NCBI GenBank assembly: GCA_036489445.1
Contig: DASXFV010000037.1
Span: 1 to 12,492 of the forward strand
From: DAIDKA01 sp036489445
GTDB lineage: Bacteria > Pseudomonadota > Gammaproteobacteria > Steroidobacterales > Steroidobacteraceae
Direction of reading: 5' to 3'
DNA length: 12,492 nt
The position numbers and the translations under genes are program-made. Positions 6,114 through 12,492 of this stretch are shown in pieces (position 1 is the stretch's first letter; each line of letters starts with the position of its first letter). The notes beneath the pieces are model-generated. The model saw only the letters and a list, made by a program, of their open reading frames with translations, was not told where the DNA came from and did not search any database.

Positions 6114-6542
6114 ATGGAAGGTAAGGACCTGCGCAAGGCCGGTCTGAAGGTAACGCTGCCACGGCTGAAAATCCTGGAAATCCTGGAAAGCAGTCCGACA
6201 CGCCATCTTTCGGCTGAGGATATCTACCGCTCATTGCTGGAGTCCAACGAGGACATCGGCCTCGCCACGGTGTACCGCGTGCTCACGCAGTTCGAGGCGG
6301 CAAGTCTGGTGACCCGGCATCACTTTGAAGACGGAATGGCAGTTTTCGAAGTCAACCACGGCACTCACCATGACCACATTGTGTGTCTGGACTGCGGCCG
6401 GGTCGAAGAGTTCATGGATACCGGTATCGAAGAGCGGCAAAGTTCGGTGGCCAAGAAGCTGGGGTTCGAGATCCGGGACCACTCCCTGATCATTTACGGC
6501 CACTGCGTCCGCCAGACTTGCGCGCACCGTCCGAAGACCTAG
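6114..6542 (+). CDS. fur: Ferric uptake regulator Fur (142 aa)
   Basis: Fur is the iron-responsive repressor of iron uptake genes. The N-terminal winged helix (MEGKDLRKAGLKVTLPRLK..., SAEDIYRSLL, IGLATVYRVLTQFEAASLV) is followed by the dimerisation/metal domain with NHGTHHDHIVCLDCGRVEEF. Metal-binding candidates visible are H85, H86 and H88, and the structural zinc Cys pairs C91/C94 and C131/C136. The start ATG 6114 is supported by AGGAG at 6101-6105 and by the conserved family N-terminus; an upstream in-frame ATG at 6063 lies at the predicted transcription start. Length is normal. Its last 53 bases overlap the 3' end of recN on the other strand. No good Fur box is seen upstream, so autoregulation is not evident. 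Confidence 0.97.
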   Translation: MEGKDLRKAGLKVTLPRLKILEILESSPTRHLSAEDIYRSLLESNEDIGLATVYRVLTQFEAASLVTRHHFEDGMAVFEVNHGTHHDHIVCLDCGRVEEFMDTGIEERQSSVAKKLGFEIRDHSLIIYGHCVRQTCAHRPKT

Positions 6543-8211
6543 CGTCCACCTGACGCAGCATCTCCTGGGCGTGTTCACGCGCCTTGGTGGTGATATCCAC
6601 GCCACCCAACATTCGTGCCAGCTCCTCGACCCGCTCATCCGGGACCAGGTCGGACAAGGAAGTGCGGGTGGTTTTGCCGTCGGTGAGCTTGTTGACCCGC
6701 AGGTGGTGGTCCCCCTGGGAGGCCACCTGGGGCAGATGCGTCACGCACAGCACCTGGGCCTGACCGGCCAGAGTTCGCAGCTCCCGGCCCACGATTTCGG
6801 CAATCGCGCCCCCAATGCCGGAATCCACCTCATCGAACACCATGCAGCGCGAGTCGCGCCCGGCGCAGGCCACCTGCACGGCCAGTGACAGGCGCGCCAG
6901 TTCGCCCCCTGAGGCCACTTTGGACAGCGGGCGCAGCGGCTGACCGGGATTGGCGGTGACCCGGAATTCGATCTGGTCGATGCCGTGAGCCTGCGGTTCG
7001 GTGGACTCCAGCGGCGTGACATCGATCTGGAAGCGGCCACCCGTCATCCCCAGTTGCTGCATATGGGCGGTGACCGTCTTGGCCAGGGCGCGGGCGGCGG
7101 TGGCCCGTCGCGCGGACAACAGCCGCGCCTGCTCACGATAGCGTTCCAGTGCCGCGGCCAGATCCGTGCGCACCGTGGCCAGGTCGCTCTCCGCGGCTTC
7201 CAGCTGCGCAAGCTCGGTGGCCAATTGCGCGGCGCGCTCGTGCAGCTGCGCGGGCGCCACGCGGTTCTTGCGCGCCAGATCCTCGATGGCGGCCAGTCGC
7301 CGTTGCACCTGATCCTGGCGTCCGGCATCAAAATCCTGTGAATCCAGGTAGTGCTGCATTTCCCGGGCCGCCTCGCGGATCTGGATGGCCGCGCCGTCCA
7401 CCAGCGGCACGACGGCGGCAATGCCCGGATCCAGCGCCGCGACGGCCTTGAGTTGCTGCAGAGCACGCGACACCGCGGCATGGGCGCTGCCGGTATCCTC
7501 TTCATACAGGTACCCCAGGGCGCCCTGTACGGATTCGGTAAGTCGCCCGCGATTGGCCATGCGGGTCGCCTCCTCGGTGAGCGCGACGAACTCATCAGCG
7601 GTCAGTCCCAACGCGGACAGCTCCTGTGCCTGGTAGCGCAGCAGCGACAGCCGGGCGTCGCGATCGCGGGCCCTGCCTTCCAGTTCCAGGGCGGCGTTCA
7701 GCAGTTTCAGCCACACGCGGTGCGCGATGCCGGCCTCCCCGACGACGGCTTCGTGACGCCCGTAGGTATCGAGCAACTCGCGCTGACCGGCGCTGCGGGT
7801 GAGGCTCTGGAATTCATGCTGACCGTGGATATCCAGCAGGATGTTGCCGGCCTCGCGCAACTGCTGCACGGTCACCGATTGACCGTTCAGATAAGCGCGT
7901 GAGCGGCCATCCGCGGTCACCACGCGCCGGATCGACAGCTCCTGTTCGACCGTGATCGACTGATCGGCAAGCCAGCTCGACAGTTCACGCGGTGCCTGGG
8001 CCAGCTCAAAAGTCGCCGTGACCTCGGCGCGCTGTGCGCCATGGCGGACGACTTCCGCTCCGGCGCGGCCGCCGGCAATGAGCTGCAGTGCATCGACGAG
8101 GATGGACTTGCCCGCGCCGGTTTCCCCAGTGAGCACGGTCAGTCCCGGACGCACGTCCAGTTCCAGCTCATCAATGATGGCGAAGTCCAGGATATGCAGA
8201 TAGGTGAGCAT
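6490..8211 (-). CDS. recN: DNA repair ATPase RecN (573 aa)
   Basis: RecN is an SMC-like protein acting early in double-strand break repair. Visible motifs: Walker A GETGAGKS (residues 29-36), the Q-loop region LLDIHGQHEFQSL (126-137), a coiled-coil-rich middle (about 160-390), ABC signature VASGGELARLSLA (432-444), Walker B CMVFDEVDSGIGG (456-468) and the H-loop VTHLPQVAS (490-498). Family length is about 555, and the extra part is a basic, Gly/Ser-rich tail (about 556-573) that overlaps fur. The start ATG 8211 gives the canonical MLTYLHILDFAIID. It follows nadK by 6 bases and is probably in one operon with it. No LexA box was recognised just upstream; the operon promoter would be before nadK. 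Confidence 0.97.
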   Translation of the reverse strand: MLTYLHILDFAIIDELELDVRPGLTVLTGETGAGKSILVDALQLIAGGRAGAEVVRHGAQRAEVTATFELAQAPRELSSWLADQSITVEQELSIRRVVTADGRSRAYLNGQSVTVQQLREAGNILLDIHGQHEFQSLTRSAGQRELLDTYGRHEAVVGEAGIAHRVWLKLLNAALELEGRARDRDARLSLLRYQAQELSALGLTADEFVALTEEATRMANRGRLTESVQGALGYLYEEDTGSAHAAVSRALQQLKAVAALDPGIAAVVPLVDGAAIQIREAAREMQHYLDSQDFDAGRQDQVQRRLAAIEDLARKNRVAPAQLHERAAQLATELAQLEAAESDLATVRTDLAAALERYREQARLLSARRATAARALAKTVTAHMQQLGMTGGRFQIDVTPLESTEPQAHGIDQIEFRVTANPGQPLRPLSKVASGGELARLSLAVQVACAGRDSRCMVFDEVDSGIGGAIAEIVGRELRTLAGQAQVLCVTHLPQVASQGDHHLRVNKLTDGKTTRTSLSDLVPDERVEELARMLGGVDITTKAREHAQEMLRQVDARSSDGARKSGGRSGRK

Positions 8212-8217
8212 GAGGGT

Positions 8218-9111
8218 CTACCGGGAGCGATCGGTGCTGCCGCGGCCCCAGTGCAACTTGGAGCGCAACAGGCGAAAGTAATCGTACCCCGGCGGATGCA
8301 GCAGGGTGACGCCGTTGTTCGACTGGCGCACCTGCACCCGGTCACAGGGCTGCACCTCACCCAGGACGAAGCCATCACAGACCACCTGGGCCCGGCTTTC
8401 AGGTCGCTCCAGGAGTCGGATCTCGATATTGGCGGCCGAGGACACGACGATGGGCCGGTCCGACAGGGTATGCGGACAGATGGGTGCGATGACCAGCACC
8501 TCCAGGTGCGGATCGACGATGGGGCCACCGCAGGACAGCGCATACGCCGTTGAGCCGGTGGCACTGGCGATGACAATACCGTCGCCCGCATGGGTGTTGA
8601 CGTACCGGCCATCAATCCAGGTTTCAAAATCCATCATGCTGCCCGTGGCCAGCTTCTCGACCACGATGTCGTTGAGCGCGAGTCCGGTGCTGATGGTGGC
8701 GCCATCCGTCACCAAGGTGGTAGTGAGCAGCGGGCGCCGATCCACCTCGCAGCCCCCATCCAGCGCGGCGTCGACGCAGGTCAGGACATCCTGCGGCAGC
8801 ACATCGGTCAGGAAACCCAGGCGCCCGCGATTGATGCCCAGCAGCGGCACGCGCCGCGCGGTGGCCAGACGTGCCGCATACAGCAAGGTGCCATCCCCGC
8901 CGATGGCAATAATGAGATCGGCACGCTCGGCCAGCTCGGTCTCGGAGACGATTTGCACGGCATCGGCGCCGGCAATGTCGCCGGGATTCTCGCAGGTGAG
9001 GATGCCAATGCCCCGCTGGACCAGGTGTGGCACCAGGACCGCGGCCGACTCCATGACCCGGGGGTCGGTAAACCGGCCGATCAGCGCGCACACGCGTAGG
9101 GAAGCTGTCAT
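8218..9111 (-). CDS. nadK: NAD kinase (297 aa)
   Basis: It phosphorylates NAD to NADP in the cytoplasm. The diagnostic GGDGT motif is at residues 71-75 (IIAIGGDGTLLYAA), followed by LGINRGRLGFLTD (91-103), the NE/D motif as LND (146-148), and the glycine-rich nucleotide loop GDGIVIASATGSTAYALSCGGPIVDP (176-201). E. coli and many others have TPTGSTAY where this protein has SATGSTAY, and NE where it has ND; both are tolerated changes. Length is normal (E. coli 292). ATG 9111 starts the usual short lead-in strand before IGRFTDPRV. It is divergent from hrcA across 142 bases, and recN follows immediately. Confidence 0.97.
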   Translation of the reverse strand: MTASLRVCALIGRFTDPRVMESAAVLVPHLVQRGIGILTCENPGDIAGADAVQIVSETELAERADLIIAIGGDGTLLYAARLATARRVPLLGINRGRLGFLTDVLPQDVLTCVDAALDGGCEVDRRPLLTTTLVTDGATISTGLALNDIVVEKLATGSMMDFETWIDGRYVNTHAGDGIVIASATGSTAYALSCGGPIVDPHLEVLVIAPICPHTLSDRPIVVSSAANIEIRLLERPESRAQVVCDGFVLGEVQPCDRVQVRQSNNGVTLLHPPGYDYFRLLRSKLHWGRGSTDRSR

Positions 9112-9199
9112 TGAAACCTAAGTCCGCACTTGCCGTGATGCCCATGCGATGGGCGTGCGACGCCTTTGTAGCATGGGCCCGCGCGCGGCCCAAGGGCGC

Positions 9200-9230
9200 C
9201 TTGCACCTTGCGCCTTGACTGCACCCATGG
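9200..9230 (+). promoter_or_regulatory. Weak heat-shock-like promoter candidate upstream of hrcA
   Basis: In the nadK/hrcA divergent gap, CTTGCA (9200-9205) and ACCCATGG (9223-9230), separated by 17 bases, loosely resemble the sigma32 pattern CTTGAA / CCCCATNT. A start near 9237 would leave a very short leader before ATG 9254. An alternative sigma70-like TTGACT (9215-9220) has only a poor -10 (TTAGCT, 9237-9242). No CIRCE inverted repeat is present in this gap. Confidence 0.22.
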
Positions 9231-9253
9231 CGGTGGTTAGCTTCACTGCAGTT

Positions 9254-10333
9254 ATGTCTTCAGATGTCCGCGACGATAGCCTCAATGATCGGGCACAGCG
9301 CCTGCTGCGGCTGTTAGTGGAAAGCTATATCCGGGACGGCCTGCCGGTGGGCTCCCGCAGCCTCTCGCGTGACAGCGGACTGAACCTCAGTTCCGCCACC
9401 ATCCGCAATGTCATGGCGGATCTGGAGGAACTGGGCTTTGTGGCGTCCCCGCACACCTCGGCCGGGCGTGTGCCCACCGACAAGGGCTACCGCTTCTTTG
9501 TTGACACCTTGTTGCGTGTGCAACCTCTGGATCACGACTCGGTCACCGAGTTTCGCAGGCAGCTGGACGGGGGGATGGATGCCAAGGCGCTGGTGGCCAC
9601 GGCCTCGCAGCTGCTCTCCAGCGTCACCCAGCTGGCGGGGGTGGTGACGCTGCCCAGTTCCCAGCAGGCAGCCATTACTCACATCGAATTCGTGCCGCTG
9701 TCGGAAAACCGGGTGCTGGCCGTGCTGGTGCTCAACAACAGCGAGGTGCAGAACCGCATCATCCAGCTGGAGCGCAGTTTTCAGCCCGAGGAACTGCGGC
9801 GGGCGGCGAACTTCCTGAACTCGCACTTCGTCGGCCGATCCCCCAGCGAGGTGCGCCAGGAGATCCTGCGCGAGATGCGCGAGACGCGCGAACACATGAA
9901 CCAGATCATGCTCGATGCCATCACCATGGCGCAGCAGGTCTTCAATGTGGCGGATCCGGCGCAGGACAAGCGCGACTATGTGATTGCCGGTGAAACCAAC
10001 CTGATGGGGGTTGGCCAGCTCTCCAGCGTGGAGAAGCTCAAGCGCCTGTTCGAGGCCTTCAATGAACGGCGCGATTTCCTGCATCTGCTGGACCACAGCC
10101 TCAAGGCGCAGGGGGTCCAGATTTTCATTGGCCACGAGTCCGGGTACCAGATATTGGACGATTGCAGCCTGGTGACGGCCCCGTACTCCCTGGGCGACCA
10201 GGTGGTCGGGGTGCTGGGGGTGATCGGACCGATGCGCATGGCCTATGAGCGTGTGATTCCCATTGTGGATGTGACGGCGAAATTGCTCGGCGCCGCCTTG
10301 AATTCCCGGCGCTCGCCCACAGGAATCAGTTAA
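9254..10333 (+). CDS. hrcA: Heat-inducible transcription repressor HrcA (359 aa)
   Basis: HrcA represses chaperone genes by binding CIRCE and depends on GroEL for activity. The N-terminal winged helix carries the family signature LSSATIRNVMADLEELGFVASPHTSAGRVPTDKGYRFFVD (residues about 44-83). A GAF-like middle and an insert domain follow. The C-terminus has IFIGHESGY, CSLVTAPYS and VGVLGVIGPMRMAYERVIPIVD. I start at ATG 9254 (MSSDVRDDSLNDRAQRLL), where family similarity begins; in-frame ATGs at 9227 and 9149 only add unconserved residues. No clear ribosome site precedes 9254. grpE follows after 68 bases. Unusually for an hrcA locus, no CIRCE element is found here, so its targets (probably groESL) are elsewhere. 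Confidence 0.96.
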   Translation: MSSDVRDDSLNDRAQRLLRLLVESYIRDGLPVGSRSLSRDSGLNLSSATIRNVMADLEELGFVASPHTSAGRVPTDKGYRFFVDTLLRVQPLDHDSVTEFRRQLDGGMDAKALVATASQLLSSVTQLAGVVTLPSSQQAAITHIEFVPLSENRVLAVLVLNNSEVQNRIIQLERSFQPEELRRAANFLNSHFVGRSPSEVRQEILREMRETREHMNQIMLDAITMAQQVFNVADPAQDKRDYVIAGETNLMGVGQLSSVEKLKRLFEAFNERRDFLHLLDHSLKAQGVQIFIGHESGYQILDDCSLVTAPYSLGDQVVGVLGVIGPMRMAYERVIPIVDVTAKLLGAALNSRRSPTGIS

Positions 10334-10334
10334 T

Positions 10335-10354
10335 CTGCGACCCGCGAATCGCAG
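10335..10354. repeat. Short inverted repeat just after hrcA
   Basis: CTGCGA (10335-10340) and TCGCAG (10349-10354) form a 6-bp stem with an 8-base loop, one base past the hrcA stop. No U-run follows, so it is not a classical terminator. It could trim expression between hrcA and grpE or act as an mRNA-stability hairpin; the role is inference. Confidence 0.35.
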
Positions 10355-10401
10355 GCGCCACCTAAGGCTAGGTCTGCAACTTATTGTTTTCGGAGGATTT
10401 A

Positions 10402-10938
10402 ATGACTGGGGCACAGGCTTCCTCGCCGGATGAGGCGCAGCCGATGAACGGTGAGACCCAGGGTCTGGATGCGGCGCAGCTACGCCATGCTTTGACAGAA
10501 GCTCAGCAGCTGGCCAGCGGCCACAAGGACCAGTACCTGCGGGCCGTTGCGGAGATCGAGAATGTGCGCAAGCGGGCGCAGCGCGATGTGGAGAACGCCA
10601 GCCGGTATGGCCTGGAGAAGTTCGCCGTGGAGCTGCTGCCGGTGCTGGACAGTCTGCAGGCGGCGGTCAGCGCCGCCCCGGGCGCCGATGCCAGGAGCCT
10701 GGCGGCAGGGCAGGAGGCAACCCTGAAGCTGCTGGTCAAGGCCTTCGAAAGGCTGAATATCCGGCAGATCATTCCCACCGGCGAGCCTTTCGACCCGGCA
10801 CGGCATGAGGCGGTGATGGCTCAGGAATCGGCCACCGCGGAACCCAATGCCGTGTTGCAGGTGGTGCAGCCGGGCTTTGAGCTTGGCGGCCGGCTGTTGC
10901 GCCCGGCGCGGGTGATCGTGGCGCGGGCTCCGGCTTAG
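10402..10938 (+). CDS. grpE: Nucleotide exchange factor GrpE (178 aa)
   Basis: GrpE releases ADP from DnaK and works with DnaJ in protein folding. A variable acidic N-terminus (1-22) is followed by a long helix (about 23-85, with KDQYLRAVAEIENVRKRAQRDVENASRYGLEKF) that forms the dimer stalk. The C-terminal beta wing carries the family signature, IPTGEPFDPARHEAVMAQES to VVQPGFELGGRLLRPARVIVA. ATG 10402 has GGAGG at 10392-10396; an in-frame TTG at 10384 lies before this site and is rejected. Length is standard. dnaK follows after 106 bases, which contain a heat-shock promoter candidate. Confidence 0.97.
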   Translation: MTGAQASSPDEAQPMNGETQGLDAAQLRHALTEAQQLASGHKDQYLRAVAEIENVRKRAQRDVENASRYGLEKFAVELLPVLDSLQAAVSAAPGADARSLAAGQEATLKLLVKAFERLNIRQIIPTGEPFDPARHEAVMAQESATAEPNAVLQVVQPGFELGGRLLRPARVIVARAPA

Positions 10939-10968
10939 AGGCGGGCAAGGAAAACCTTGAGGCGCGGA

Positions 10969-10996
10969 CTTGAATCGTTCGGCTTTGCACCCAGAA
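10969..10996 (+). promoter_or_regulatory. Candidate sigma32 (RpoH) promoter of dnaK
   Basis: CTTGAA (10969-10974) matches the sigma32 -35 exactly. After 14 bases ACCCAGAA (10989-10996) resembles the CCCCATNT -10. Transcription would begin near 11003, about 40 nt before the dnaK ATG. Position in the 106-base grpE-dnaK gap, with no CIRCE, suggests that dnaK has its own heat-shock start in addition to read-through from hrcA-grpE. Confidence 0.5.
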
Positions 10997-11044
10997 AGTG
11001 CGTTGCGGGACGGACCTAAAAGAGAATTTCCGGAGTATCAGGAT

Positions 11045-12492
11045 ATGGCAAAGATCATCGGCATCGACCTGGGCACGACCAACTCGTGCGTGGCCATCAT
11101 GGAAGGCGGCAAGCCCCGTGTCATCGAGAACAGCGAGGGTGATCGCACCACGCCCTCGGTGGTCGCCTTTGCCAAGGACTCCGAGGTGCTGGTCGGCCAG
11201 CCGGCCAAGCGCCAGGCGGTCACCAATCCGCAGAACACGCTGTTCGCGGTCAAGCGCCTGATCGGCCGCAAGTTCAACGACGAAGTCGTGCAGCGCGACG
11301 TGAAGATGGTGCCCTACAAGATCGCCCGCGCCGAAAACGGCGATGCCTGGGTGGAAGTGCAGGGCAAGAACATCGCACCGCCGGAAGTCTCCGCGCGCGT
11401 GCTCATGAAAATGAAGAAGACCGCGGAGGATTACGTCGGCGAGCCGGTCACCGAGGCGGTGATCACGGTGCCCGCCTACTTCAATGACAGTCAGCGCCAG
11501 GCCACCAAGGATGCCGGCCGCATCGCGGGTCTGGAAGTCAAACGCATCATCAATGAGCCCACCGCGGCAGCATTGGCCTATGGCCTGGACAAGGCGGGCG
11601 GCGACCGCAAGATCGCGGTGTACGACCTGGGTGGCGGCACCTTTGACGTCTCCATCATCGAAATCGCCGAAGTGGACGGGGAGCGCCAGTTCGAAGTGCT
11701 GTCCACCAATGGCGATACCTTCCTGGGCGGCGAGGACTTCGACCTGCGGGTCATCAATTTCCTGGGCGAGGAGTTTCTGAAGGAGTCCGGCGTGGACGTA
11801 CGCCGGGATCCGCTGGCCATGCAGCGCCTGAAGGAAGCGGCCGAGAAGGCCAAGATCGAACTCTCCTCCACGCAGCAAAGCGATGTGAACCTGCCGTACA
11901 TCACGGCCGACGCTTCGGGTCCCAAGCACCTGAACATCAAGCTCACCCGTGCGAAGCTGGAATCGCTGGTGGAGGACCTGGTCAAGAAGACCATAGATCC
12001 GTGCCGCGTGGCGCTCAAGGATGCGGGCCTTGCGGCCTCCGACGTGGCCGAGGTGATTCTGGTCGGCGGTCAGACGCGCATGCCGCTGGTGCAGAAGTAC
12101 GTCAAGGATTTCTTCGGCAAGGAGCCGCGCAAGGACGTGAACCCGGATGAGGCGGTCGCGGTCGGCGCGGCCATCCAAGGCGGCGTGCTGGCCGGTGAGG
12201 TCAAGGACGTGCTGCTGCTGGACGTGACGCCACTGTCACTGGGTATCGAAACCCTGGGCGGGGTGATGACCAAGCTGATCGAGAAAAATACGACCATTCC
12301 GACGCGCGCCGCGCAGACTTTTTCGACGGCCGACGACAGCCAGACGGCCGTGACCATTCACGTGCTGCAGGGCGAACGCGATCGCGCCGGCGACAACAAG
12401 TCGCTGGGCAAGTTCGACCTCACCGACATTCCCTCCGCGCCGCGCGGCATGCCGCAGATCGAGGTGTCGTTCGACATCGACGCCAACGGCAT
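11045..12492 (+). CDS. dnaK: Chaperone DnaK (Hsp70), cut by the window end
   Basis: DnaK binds exposed hydrophobic segments of unfolded proteins in an ATP-controlled cycle with DnaJ and GrpE. About 482 residues are visible of an expected 640. MAKIIGIDLGTTNSCVAIMEGG is the phosphate-1 loop and start. VITVPAYFNDSQRQATKDAGRIAGLEVKRIINEPTAAALAYG, then IAVYDLGGGTFDVSIIE, are Hsp70 signatures 1-2 regions. VAEVILVGGQTRMPLVQ is signature 3. The interdomain linker DVLLLDVTPLSLGIET is intact, followed by the start of the substrate-binding beta domain. The reading frame is open to the window edge and the C-terminal lid is outside. ATG 11045 has GGAG at 11032-11035. dnaJ would be expected next. Confidence 0.98.
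   Translation, partial: MAKIIGIDLGTTNSCVAIMEGGKPRVIENSEGDRTTPSVVAFAKDSEVLVGQPAKRQAVTNPQNTLFAVKRLIGRKFNDEVVQRDVKMVPYKIARAENGDAWVEVQGKNIAPPEVSARVLMKMKKTAEDYVGEPVTEAVITVPAYFNDSQRQATKDAGRIAGLEVKRIINEPTAAALAYGLDKAGGDRKIAVYDLGGGTFDVSIIEIAEVDGERQFEVLSTNGDTFLGGEDFDLRVINFLGEEFLKESGVDVRRDPLAMQRLKEAAEKAKIELSSTQQSDVNLPYITADASGPKHLNIKLTRAKLESLVEDLVKKTIDPCRVALKDAGLAASDVAEVILVGGQTRMPLVQKYVKDFFGKEPRKDVNPDEAVAVGAAIQGGVLAGEVKDVLLLDVTPLSLGIETLGGVMTKLIEKNTTIPTRAAQTFSTADDSQTAVTIHVLQGERDRAGDNKSLGKFDLTDIPSAPRGMPQIEVSFDIDANG

Noticed and set aside
10769..12178. Long minus-strand open frame opposite dnaK (469 codons), and similar antisense frames at 2208-3500, 9314-10414 and 525-1439
   Set aside because: They lie opposite strongly conserved genes. 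Their residues (rich in His, Arg, Gln, Gly) are typical of GC-rich shadow frames, and no family motif is visible.
1..12492. CRISPR arrays, insertion sequences, tRNA or rRNA genes, defence systems
   Set aside because: No regular repeats, transposase motifs, tRNA cloverleaf other than tmRNA, or defence protein motifs were seen; nearly all of the DNA is accounted for by known core genes.

Overview
The window is GC-rich, densely coding, ordinary chromosomal DNA from a gammaproteobacterium. The evidence is gene content (SmpB, RatA, RnfH, BamE, Fur, RecN, NAD kinase, HrcA, GrpE, DnaK) and gene order. The divergent bamE/fur pair next to recN, and the hrcA-grpE-dnaK run, resemble Xanthomonadales/Nevskiales-type genomes. 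The lineage is an inference from arrangement and protein style, not from a search. I see no insertion sequence, prophage, CRISPR array, tRNA or rRNA gene.

Layout. Positions 1-217 (minus) hold the 5' part of the tmRNA gene ssrA, recognised from its 5' end and the tag reading frame ANDDNFALAA-stop; its 3' end lies outside the window. Facing away from it is a plus-strand group: a large MscS-type mechanosensitive channel (399-1838), a periplasmic GH37 trehalase starting on the next base (1839-3488), and a DUF481 outer-membrane barrel protein (3579-4364). Then come smpB (minus), ratA-rnfH (plus, 4-base overlap), bamE (minus), fur (plus), nadK-recN (minus, 6-base gap) and hrcA-grpE-dnaK (plus, dnaK cut by the window edge).

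How it works together. This is a stress and quality-control neighbourhood. tmRNA and SmpB rescue stalled ribosomes, BamE helps assemble outer-membrane proteins, Fur controls iron, RecN repairs double-strand breaks, NadK makes NADP, and HrcA/GrpE/DnaK handle heat shock. The channel, trehalase and barrel protein look like an osmotic-stress and envelope group. From memory of E. coli K-12, the order and relative strands of ssrA, smpB, ratA, rnfH (ratB), bamE, recN, nadK and grpE match that genome in mirror image. Three differences stand out here: the 4-kb channel/trehalase/DUF481 group between ssrA and smpB, fur between bamE and recN, and hrcA (with dnaK downstream of grpE) beside nadK.

Regulation visible in sequence: a sigma70-like promoter and a dyad symmetry in the bamE/fur gap, a good heat-shock (sigma32-like) promoter between grpE and dnaK, and no CIRCE operator anywhere despite an hrcA gene. 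I found no clearly new biological system; the most useful observations are the unannotated-looking tmRNA, the inserted gene group and the regulatory sites.
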